DNA of 5,216 nt from Chitinophagales bacterium. Its GTDB lineage: Bacteria; Bacteroidota; Bacteroidia; Chitinophagales; UBA8649. The stretch is from NCBI GenBank assembly GCA_016777395.1, contig JADHRO010000145.1, positions 1 through 5,216 of the forward strand. The letters are read 5' to 3'. Shown one piece after another: positions 1-5,216 of this stretch. Each line of letters begins with the position of its first letter. The first letter of the stretch is position 1. The notes beneath the pieces are model-generated. The model did not search any database and was not told the origin of the DNA. It saw only the letters and a list, made by a program, of their open reading frames with translations. Both the position numbers and the translations under genes were made by a program.

Positions 1-104
1 CGATGCTAATGGGGACTCAGCTGTTTTTGGCGGGTTTCTTGGGTGAGTTAGTTGTCCGAAGTGCCCCGGATAGAAACGACTACTTGGTAGAGAAACAGAT
101 ATAG
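1..104 (+). CDS. Family-2 glycosyltransferase (DPM1-like), C-terminal end only
   Basis: This is the 3' end of a gene that begins left of the window. The reading frame starts at base 3 and gives 33 residues before a TAG stop at 102-104. The tail contains GTQLFLAGFLGEL, then a short APDRNDYLVEKQI ending. This pattern is familiar from the C-terminus of family-2 glycosyltransferases of the dolichyl-phosphate-mannose-synthase type in Bacteroidota, where a hydrophobic helix is followed by a short charged tail. Such enzymes transfer a sugar from a nucleotide donor to a lipid carrier or a growing glycan at the inner membrane. The catalytic domain lies outside the window, so donor and acceptor cannot be inferred. 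The flippase start follows after 2 bp, which implies one operon and probable translational coupling. G+C is 50 of 104 bases, visibly higher than in the genes to the right. The family call rests on recognising a short tail only. Confidence 0.7.
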   Translation, partial: MLMGTQLFLAGFLGELVVRSAPDRNDYLVEKQI

Positions 105-106
105 CT

Positions 107-1603
107 ATGGGGATAATAGCTAGACAGAGTATCAAGGCAAGTCTTGTAGGAATTATTGGCGTGGGTGTTGGTGCAATTTCTCGCTTATTTATAGCCACAA
201 AATATCTTAGCGTAGAAGAGTTAGGATTAATAGATGTTCTTACGAAATTCACTCTACTGATCATTACATTTTTTGTCTTAGGTTCTCCTCAAGTTATTCG
301 GAAATATTATGTAAAGTTTGCTTTGAAAAATAAGGAGGATAAGTTTCTCGCGACCTATTCCCTATATGCTGTTTTTACGGTATTACTTAGTTCAATTCTC
401 TATATTCTTGCTAGTGATTTTATTATTAGTTTTTACTTAGAAAAGTCTCCCTTGTTCGCGGAATATATTATGCTGCCCTTATACTGTGCGGTAGCTTTTT
501 CCATTTTCCATATATTCAATGCAATAAGTACAGTTAAATTGCGTATTGTGATTCCTGCGATATTTTATCAATTGTTAAATAAAATACTTGGAATTGCGGC
601 AATCCTTGCTTACGGTTATTTTTTCTTTCTAAATCTTGAGCAATTTACCTATCTGTTTGTACTAGGCTTTTTTGCATTGCCTGCTTTAGGCTTGTTCCTC
701 TATGTGTTTTTAGTTTTGAAACCAAAATTTGTCATTCCTAAATGGCAAGAAGGTCGCGAGATTCTTTCAGAAACAAGAAACTATAATTTTTTTCTTGTAA
801 TATCAGTCGCTTCGGTATATATTATTCAAGCCATTGACTCGCAAATGATAGGCGCTAAAATGGGATTGGTAGATGTTGGTATATATTCCATTGCTTTTTT
901 TATGGGGTCGGTAATTGAAATTCCGCAGAGAGCACTCAGTAATATATCATTTCCTATTCTAAGTAAAGCTTTTGAAAAAGATGACCTCCCAACGATTGAA
1001 GGTATATATAGAAAATCTAGTATAAATCAGTTTTTAATCGGTTCGCTCATCTTTACACTAATTTGGGTAAATATTGACGCTTTATTTGAAATTATACCTA
1101 ATGGATCGGTTTATGCCGCGGGGAAATTGGTCGTATTTTATATCGGTATTGGAAAACTTCTGGATACGGCAATGGGAGTTAATAGACAAATAATTGAAGC
1201 TTCTAAACACTATCGATTTAATTTAGGAATCAACTTACTCTTAGGTTTTTTAGTTATCGTATTGAATCTTATTTTTATCCCTATAGACAATGCTTATTAT
1301 GGTGGAATTAATGGTGCAGCATTTGCATCAATGTTGGCGATGCTTGTTAGTAATATAGTGTCATATTTCGTTCTCCATCACTACTATCACTTAAGTTTAG
1401 TAAACATGAATTTCTTGAAAATTCTTTTGTTCTTCATCCTTATCAACTTATTTTTTAATTATGTCATCCAGCTAGCCAGCCCTTATTTAAGTATTGCTTT
1501 TAGCAGTGTATTGCTTTTGACACTCTACACCATATTTTCATTATTCACAAAAATCGTAGAAAAGGAACCGCTTATTAATTTCATCAAAAATTTTAAAAGC
1601 TAA
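107..1603 (+). CDS. Wzx-type oligosaccharide flippase (MOP superfamily)
   Basis: This 498-residue protein is almost wholly hydrophobic, with about 12 to 14 predicted membrane helices. Examples lie near residues 10-30, 45-63, 84-107, 118-140, 148-174, 180-204, 227-245, 258-276, 308-326, 338-352, 373-395, 403-424, 436-455 and 462-482. Length and helix number fit the polysaccharide-export branch of the MOP/MATE superfamily, whose members flip undecaprenyl-linked repeat units from the cytoplasmic to the periplasmic side of the inner membrane. Supporting features are the N-terminal MGIIARQSIKASLVG amphipathic start, the SVEELGLIDVL segment (residues 35-45) after helix 1, and the charged loop near 285-305. 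The ATG lies 2 bp after the upstream glycosyltransferase stop and has no clear Shine-Dalgarno sequence, which is normal in Bacteroidota. The stop overlaps the convergent methyltransferase gene. Family assignment is firm. The substrate is unknown, because Wzx proteins diverge strongly in sequence. Confidence 0.88.
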   Translation: MGIIARQSIKASLVGIIGVGVGAISRLFIATKYLSVEELGLIDVLTKFTLLIITFFVLGSPQVIRKYYVKFALKNKEDKFLATYSLYAVFTVLLSSILYILASDFIISFYLEKSPLFAEYIMLPLYCAVAFSIFHIFNAISTVKLRIVIPAIFYQLLNKILGIAAILAYGYFFFLNLEQFTYLFVLGFFALPALGLFLYVFLVLKPKFVIPKWQEGREILSETRNYNFFLVISVASVYIIQAIDSQMIGAKMGLVDVGIYSIAFFMGSVIEIPQRALSNISFPILSKAFEKDDLPTIEGIYRKSSINQFLIGSLIFTLIWVNIDALFEIIPNGSVYAAGKLVVFYIGIGKLLDTAMGVNRQIIEASKHYRFNLGINLLLGFLVIVLNLIFIPIDNAYYGGINGAAFASMLAMLVSNIVSYFVLHHYYHLSLVNMNFLKILLFFILINLFFNYVIQLASPYLSIAFSSVLLLTLYTIFSLFTKIVEKEPLINFIKNFKS

Positions 1604-1614
1604 ACGGCTTTTTT
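1595..1614. terminator. Weak bidirectional terminator-like hairpin over the overlapping stops
   Basis: AAAAGC (1595-1600) can pair with GCTTTT (1607-1612) around the loop TAAACG, and a run of six T ends at 1614. The reverse strand reads as a similar hairpin followed by TTTT. Both stop codons, TAA of the flippase and TAG of the methyltransferase, fall at the loop. The stem has only two G-C pairs, so this is a weak candidate. Its position between convergent genes is the main support. Confidence 0.35.
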
Positions 1615-2340
1615 ACAAACATGTAATTGATACTTGTTTACCCCTGGAAATATTTTGAATAAGAGGTTTAATGGTTTTAAAACACCCTTAATCGGGCGAT
1701 GAGAAAGCATTTCTACTTTTATCGACTCAAATCCGGTGTTAATGATGAAATCATTCAGTTGTGCAACACTGTATTCTCTTACATGGCCCATGTGACCAAT
1801 GGTCTCTAACTTAAGAAATTCTTGGTAAGGGCTATCGAAGCCTTTTCCGGATAGCATTTTTACAATATTATACAAAGAGTATAAGTTTGGAGTGGACATT
1901 ATCATAACACCCTCTGGATGTAATACTCGATTAATCTCACGTAAAGTTTGAATAGGATTTATTCTAAGGTGTTCGAATACCTCGTTAAATAAGATGTAGT
2001 GAAAACTATTATCTTCAAATGGTAAGGCTTCATTTTCTATATCACACTTCTTGACATTAAGATTGCAAGAGGATAAAAAGGACTCATGTCTTTCTGGAGC
2101 GATATCAATTCCTTCAATCGGAAAGCCCAATTCTTGAATAAGGTAAGTGAGTTGATAAGGTGCTGACCCAATTTCTAGTATCCGCCCTTTGGTATAATTT
2201 TCTCTTAAAACTCCAAGATCGAACTTATATCTATTTGTATGAAGGCTTAAATAGTTAGAACTCCAATCTGACATTTCACTTATATCATTAGCCACAAGTT
2301 GTTCTAATCTGCTAATTACCTCATTAAATTCCTTTGCCAT
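1600..2340 (-). CDS. Class I SAM-dependent methyltransferase (Methyltransf_11/23 type)
   Basis: This 246-residue, presumably cytoplasmic enzyme has the class I Rossmann-fold motifs in order. Motif I is ILEIGSA (residues 54-60), the SAM-binding loop. The acidic strand-2 end is GIDI, with D79 expected to contact the ribose. CDIEN (99-103) is expected near the adenine. The post-motif segment is NEVFEHL (119-125), and HPEGVMIMSTPN (141-152) is the usual strand-5 turn. A HVREYS segment (186-191) follows and is common in sugar- and lipid-linked Methyltransf_11/23 proteins. Motif I is slightly unusual, with SAPYQ where a GxG is typical. The acceptor is not evident; a sugar hydroxyl or glycan end is likely from context. 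The gene runs against its neighbours: its TAG stop overlaps the flippase stop by 4 bp, and it diverges from the FkbM gene across 68 bp. No Shine-Dalgarno sequence precedes the ATG. Confidence 0.85.
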   Translation of the reverse strand: MAKEFNEVISRLEQLVANDISEMSDWSSNYLSLHTNRYKFDLGVLRENYTKGRILEIGSAPYQLTYLIQELGFPIEGIDIAPERHESFLSSCNLNVKKCDIENEALPFEDNSFHYILFNEVFEHLRINPIQTLREINRVLHPEGVMIMSTPNLYSLYNIVKMLSGKGFDSPYQEFLKLETIGHMGHVREYSVAQLNDFIINTGFESIKVEMLSHRPIKGVLKPLNLLFKIFPGVNKYQLHVCKKAV

Positions 2341-2356
2341 AATTATTAAATTGCTC

Positions 2357-2364
2357 TAAAATTA
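2357..2364 (-). promoter_or_regulatory. Candidate -7 promoter element for the minus-strand methyltransferase
   Basis: Read on the minus strand, the site is TAATTTTA, one base off the Bacteroidota sigma consensus TAnnTTTG. It ends 16 bases before the methyltransferase ATG, which would give a short leader. No TTTG-like -33 element is visible at the usual distance. Its core is the mirror copy of the element facing the FkbM gene. Confidence 0.3.
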
Positions 2365-2401
2365 AGAATAATATAGATAATTAATGAAAATGCTTAATTT
2401 T
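2358..2401. repeat. 9-bp inverted repeat in the divergent intergenic region
   Basis: AAAATTAAG at 2358-2366 and CTTAATTTT at 2393-2401 are exact reverse complements separated by 26 bp. Each arm is the core of a promoter-like element pointing outward to one of the two divergent genes. The arrangement could be a mirrored promoter pair or a site for a dimeric regulator. The sequence is AT-rich, so chance is a real alternative. Confidence 0.4.
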
Positions 2402-2402
2402 G
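2395..2402 (+). promoter_or_regulatory. Candidate -7 promoter element for the FkbM methyltransferase gene
   Basis: TAATTTTG matches the Bacteroidota -7 consensus TAnnTTTG at all six fixed positions. It ends 6 bases before the ATG at 2409, so transcription could begin at or very near the start codon and give a leaderless mRNA. No -33 TTG element is seen 17 to 23 bases upstream. The motif is short and occurs by chance in AT-rich DNA. Confidence 0.4.
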
Positions 2403-2408
2403 TTTAGA

Positions 2409-3290
2409 ATGAACTTTAAAGCCCTAAGCCCTAATTTTCTTAAAGCGATCTATAGGTATTTTTCACTGAGATCTTGGATTGCTAAAATAGAAAGTTTAAA
2501 TATTGAAAATTCGGGTACTAGTGATGATTTAAGCTTTGTAAAGGTTGATGGTTTGTGCTATTTCGGCTATTCTTCAGATGAGGTTTTGAAACTTGTTTAC
2601 AGATTCTTTCTAAAGAAAGAATTGAAGCGTATTATACATATTGATGCCTTCGGCTTGGTTCTAGATGTTTTGTATAGAAACACTGAGTTTAAGTCTGATA
2701 TAGAAACACTTGAAAATAATAAGTTTGTCAAACTACAAAAAGGTGATGTTGTGTTAGAAGGTGGCGCTTATATAGGCTTGTATGCTATGCAGATTTCTAA
2801 AAAGGTAGGAAATACTGGGAAGGTTATTGCAGTGGAAGCAATAGAGGAAAACTTCAATGTGCTTAAAAAGAATTTGGCGGTTAATAATATTACTAATATT
2901 ATTCCTGTTAATTGCGCCATTTGGGAAAAGGAAGAAACGCTTACCTTTTACAGAAGAAATAAACAAATAGCCAGTTTTTCTAATGAAATTGTTCAAGAAT
3001 CAAATCAAGAATTTCAGGTATCTGCTAAGCAAGTTGATACTATTTTGATTGAGTTAGGAATAAAGCACATTGATTATGTTCGTTTACAACTCAATGGAGC
3101 AGAAATAAATGGCTTGAGAGGAATGGAAGAGACGCTTAAACAAAGACCGGGATTAATGATTGCGGCTCCATATAAATTGAAAGGACAATCCTTGAAAATT
3201 CAAATTACAGACTACTTAAAATTAAAAGGTTTTGAAACAACTTATCATGGAGTCAGTGTTTATTTTGAAAATGATAAAATTAGGGTTTAG
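2409..3290 (+). CDS. FkbM-family SAM-dependent methyltransferase
   Basis: The protein has 293 residues from the ATG at 2409. A TTG at 2400 would add three residues, but it sits inside a promoter-like TAATTTTG, so I prefer the ATG. Residues 1 to about 105 are a variable N-terminal region without a motif I recognise. The FkbM core then follows: motif I VVLEGGAYIGLYA (114-126) for SAM binding, AVEAIEENF (141-149) with E143 at the ribose-binding position, VNNITNIIPVNCAIW (158-172), and the family signature IDYVRLQLNGAEINGLRGMEETL region (221-243). FkbM enzymes usually O-methylate sugars or related hydroxyls. The usual signature reads KxDxEGAE, but here it is RLQLNGAE, so Q227 and N229 replace acidic residues. 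Activity is therefore less certain than fold, although NGAE-type variants may form their own subgroup. The last 11 bp overlap the convergent sulfotransferase gene. Confidence 0.85.
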   Translation: MNFKALSPNFLKAIYRYFSLRSWIAKIESLNIENSGTSDDLSFVKVDGLCYFGYSSDEVLKLVYRFFLKKELKRIIHIDAFGLVLDVLYRNTEFKSDIETLENNKFVKLQKGDVVLEGGAYIGLYAMQISKKVGNTGKVIAVEAIEENFNVLKKNLAVNNITNIIPVNCAIWEKEETLTFYRRNKQIASFSNEIVQESNQEFQVSAKQVDTILIELGIKHIDYVRLQLNGAEINGLRGMEETLKQRPGLMIAAPYKLKGQSLKIQITDYLKLKGFETTYHGVSVYFENDKIRV

Positions 3291-4113
3291 CAAGGAAAGC
3301 AGTTATAGTTGCTATCTGTTCTGTTGTTAATACTTTCTTCTTTTCTTGAGCATTCGCCTTTCTTTGGGTTATTTTTTTAATAGGAACGTCATGACCTAAT
3401 ATAAATTGTAATACTTTTTTTTGAACTGCTTTATTTTCAAATAAATCCAGTGATTGAACTTTAAGATATCGGGAGTCATCAATTTTATCGAAGAAGCTTT
3501 TTATAAACTGATGCGTTGCTTTCCATTGAAAGGCTATTTTTTCAATTTGTGAAAGATGACTCCATAAATTTTTATCTGAAGATGAAATCCTACCTTCATC
3601 TCTAATATTTTGGTTCATATACCAGTCTCTAGAATAACCACTTTCAACAAATTTTATTGGATCTCTTTTTAGGGAAATAAACTTTGCCTTAGGGTATAAA
3701 TCCAATAGCGCTTTACTAAAAAAAGTGATTTTATTATTAGTTTCTACATAAACCTTTCCTTGCAGGTATGTATCTCTAATTTGCTCATAGCGGCAAGCAT
3801 CAATCACTAACTTTATCTGGTTTAAATTATTCTGGTTCTCAAATGCAAATTGTCCAAAATAGCTTAGTTCGGGGGTTCCCGTATGCTTTACTACAAGTTC
3901 TTCATAACTTTCTAAGACTTTTGTGAGATACTTTGTTCCACTTCTTCCAGGAGATAGAATGAAAATGACTTCGGCATTTTCATGAACCTCTTTATGTAGT
4001 TTTGTTATATCTTTAGCGATATATTTAGAGATTTTGGAACTCGCAATCTCATTCTTGAAGAATTGTCGAATAGATTCCGGTAGTTTTTCCGTTAAAATTT
4101 TAAGCGTATTCAT
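3280..4113 (-). CDS. Sulfotransferase family protein (PAPS-dependent type)
   Basis: This 277-residue protein lacks a signal peptide or membrane segment, so it is probably cytoplasmic. After about 45 N-terminal residues, VIFILSPGRSGTKYLTKVL (49-67) forms the strand-loop-helix that binds the 5'-phosphosulfate group of PAPS. FISLKRDPIKFVESGYS (145-161) contains R150 and S158, eight positions apart as in the 3'-phosphate-binding motif of sulfotransferases. YVETNN (122-127) and FQWKATH (195-201) lie at plausible substrate and structural positions. The family transfers sulfate from PAPS to hydroxyl or amino groups of glycans, lipids or small molecules. In this locus a sugar of the surface polysaccharide is the likely acceptor. 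Length is normal for compact bacterial members. The ATG is the first in frame after a stop and lacks a Shine-Dalgarno sequence. The 3' end overlaps the FkbM gene by 11 bp, and the start lies 5 bp from the divergent deacetylase start. Confidence 0.82.
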   Translation of the reverse strand: MNTLKILTEKLPESIRQFFKNEIASSKISKYIAKDITKLHKEVHENAEVIFILSPGRSGTKYLTKVLESYEELVVKHTGTPELSYFGQFAFENQNNLNQIKLVIDACRYEQIRDTYLQGKVYVETNNKITFFSKALLDLYPKAKFISLKRDPIKFVESGYSRDWYMNQNIRDEGRISSSDKNLWSHLSQIEKIAFQWKATHQFIKSFFDKIDDSRYLKVQSLDLFENKAVQKKVLQFILGHDVPIKKITQRKANAQEKKKVLTTEQIATITAFLAKP

Positions 4114-4118
4114 AAGTA

Positions 4119-5216
4119 ATGATACAAGAAGTTAAAACATACATGTCAGCATTAATTAATGCAAGTTATCAGCAAAAAGTTAGTGCTAATCTTTCTTTCT
4201 CTGACAAATTTAATCATTTACTATTGAATAAATTGTTTAATCATGAATATTGGTTTGAAGATAAGCCTTTGTTAATTGATGAAAGTGGGAATCCAGATTA
4301 TCTAGGGAGTGCTTTCTATATGATTAATTCCTTGCAAGAGCATGGCAACAGGGATAGAGATCAATTCAATAGATTTAAATATATAAATAGTTATCAGTCT
4401 AAATTTTCTTGCACTGAAGAGAACTTAGTCGACCAATATTTAAGAGCATTTTTAAATAGTCAAGGAGTCGATCTAGCTGAACCTAAGTCAAAAGTTTTTA
4501 TTTCACATGATATAGATTTAATAAATTCTTCTATTAAACAGGATAGTTATTATCTCCTTAAACATGGTGATTTCGCTCATCTTTTTCAACATATTTTCAA
4601 TTTCTTTGTAGGTAAAAGAGCGTGGAGAAACATAGACAAAATCATGAGCATTGAAAGTTTGTATGATTTCAAGGCCACTTATTTTTGGATTGCCCAAAAT
4701 GAATTTGACAAGAATTCAGGTATTAAGAATGGTGATTATAAGATAAATTCAAAATACGTAAAGAATACTTTACGGGAAATTACGAATTCAGAGAATTATG
4801 AAAACGGCCTGCATAAAAGTTCTTTATCCAGCACTTTGAATGACGAAATCGCTAAGTTTCCAATAGAGGAGAAGCTCAGCTCAAATCGCTATCATTATCT
4901 AAAATTTAATCCCGAAGAGAATTATTCTAAACTTTCTAATTCACAGGTTAGAGTGGATTGTTCTCTTGGTTTTGCTGAAAAAATTGGATTTAGGAATTCT
5001 TTTGGCTTACCCTTCAAACCTTTTGATTTTGATAGGAAGAAGTCTTATGATTTCTTAGAGGTGCCGCTAAACGTTATGGATACAACATTTTTGACCTACG
5101 GCGATTGTGATGCGGAAAAGATGGAAGAGAATATCATTTCATTCATTGAGGCAAATAAGAGCAATGCAGTCGTGTCCTTACTTTGGCATAATGATAAATG
5201 CTCGAATATGAAGTAT
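4119..5216 (+). CDS. Polysaccharide deacetylase-like protein (divergent NodB type), 3' end outside window
   Basis: An uninterrupted frame of 366 codons runs to the right edge without a stop. The ATG at 4119 is the first after an in-frame TAA at 4113; a second Met is codon 9. About 120 N-terminal residues precede KVFISHDIDLI (125-135), which matches the first NodB motif with D131 and D133 as likely catalytic base and metal ligand. ATYFWI (186-191) is the usual strand after it. ENGLHKSS (228-235) offers H232 as a metal ligand. RYHYLKF (257-263), DCSLGFAEKIGFRNSFGLPFKPFD (280-303), EVPLNVMD (314-321) and LLWHN (354-358) are the later motifs seen in long Bacteroidota members of this family. Such proteins remove N- or O-acetyl groups from polysaccharides, though many are untested. 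No signal peptide is evident. The context suggests glycan modification. The C-terminus is not visible. Confidence 0.8.
   Translation, partial: MIQEVKTYMSALINASYQQKVSANLSFSDKFNHLLLNKLFNHEYWFEDKPLLIDESGNPDYLGSAFYMINSLQEHGNRDRDQFNRFKYINSYQSKFSCTEENLVDQYLRAFLNSQGVDLAEPKSKVFISHDIDLINSSIKQDSYYLLKHGDFAHLFQHIFNFFVGKRAWRNIDKIMSIESLYDFKATYFWIAQNEFDKNSGIKNGDYKINSKYVKNTLREITNSENYENGLHKSSLSSTLNDEIAKFPIEEKLSSNRYHYLKFNPEENYSKLSNSQVRVDCSLGFAEKIGFRNSFGLPFKPFDFDRKKSYDFLEVPLNVMDTTFLTYGDCDAEKMEENIISFIEANKSNAVVSLLWHNDKCSNMKY
4149..4162. repeat. 14-bp perfect palindrome in the start of the deacetylase gene
   Basis: GCATTAATTAATGC reads the same on both strands; the flanking bases do not extend it. It covers codons 11-14 and part of codon 15 of the deacetylase-like gene and lies 36 bases upstream of the sulfotransferase ATG. 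It could be an operator for a dimeric regulator of the sulfotransferase gene. The AT-rich core makes chance plausible. Confidence 0.35.

Noticed and set aside
2384..2407. Seven-codon ATG-to-TAG frame just before the FkbM start, as a possible leader peptide
   Set aside because: It would start upstream of the likely transcription start, has no ribosome-binding site and no attenuator-like structure; such tiny frames are frequent by chance.
2754..2996. 80-codon open frame on the minus strand inside the FkbM gene
   Set aside because: It lies wholly antisense to a gene with clear methyltransferase motifs, and its translation shows no recognisable domain. Treated as a shadow frame.
3300..3318. Possible hairpin (CAG-TT-ATAG / CTAT-CTG) after the FkbM stop
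   Set aside because: The stem is short and bulged, and no T-tract follows, so it is not a credible terminator. It also lies inside the sulfotransferase coding region.
3997..4004. TAGTTTTG promoter-like match inside the sulfotransferase gene (+ strand), with a counterpart at 4205-4212 (- strand)
   Set aside because: Not listed as features: six fixed bases recur several times per strand in AT-rich DNA of this length, and neither site has a -33 element. Mentioned only as candidates in the divergent-start finding.
1..5216. CRISPR arrays, tRNA or rRNA genes, insertion sequences, toxin-antitoxin or defence genes
   Set aside because: No spaced direct repeats, cloverleaf-like sequences, transposase motifs or defence-type proteins were seen; nearly all bases are covered by polysaccharide-type genes.

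Overview
The window looks like part of a surface-polysaccharide (O-antigen, capsule or exopolysaccharide) biosynthesis locus from a member of the Bacteroidota. The basis is threefold. The DNA is AT-rich. None of the complete genes has a recognisable Shine-Dalgarno sequence. The encoded proteins resemble families common in Bacteroidota polysaccharide clusters: a DPM1-like family-2 glycosyltransferase, a Wzx-type flippase, an FkbM methyltransferase, a PAPS-type sulfotransferase and a long, divergent NodB-like polysaccharide deacetylase. Genus and species cannot be told from this window.

Layout from left to right. The 3' end of a family-2 glycosyltransferase (1-104, +) is followed after 2 bp by a complete flippase gene (107-1603, +). 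A class I SAM-dependent methyltransferase lies on the minus strand (1600-2340) and overlaps the flippase tail to tail by 4 bp. A 68-bp divergent intergenic region (2341-2408) holds a mirrored pair of promoter-like elements. Next come an FkbM-family methyltransferase (2409-3290, +), a sulfotransferase (3280-4113, -) that overlaps it tail to tail by 11 bp, and a polysaccharide deacetylase-like gene (4119-5216, +) that runs off the right edge. The last two genes have divergent start codons only 5 bp apart. There is no gene-free stretch above 300 bp; the longest is the 68-bp divergent region. I saw no RNA gene, insertion sequence, CRISPR array or attachment site.

How the parts may fit together (inference): the glycosyltransferase loads or extends a lipid-linked sugar, the flippase moves lipid-linked repeat units across the inner membrane, and the other four enzymes decorate the glycan by two methylations, sulfation and removal of acetyl groups. 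The unusual point is the architecture. From the flippase on, every gene alternates in strand (+ - + - +), tails overlap and starts nearly touch, whereas most polysaccharide loci are long unidirectional operons. The four tailoring genes therefore cannot share one ordinary transcript. I did not find a clearly new biological system; the compact alternating arrangement and the variant FkbM signature are the points most worth checking.
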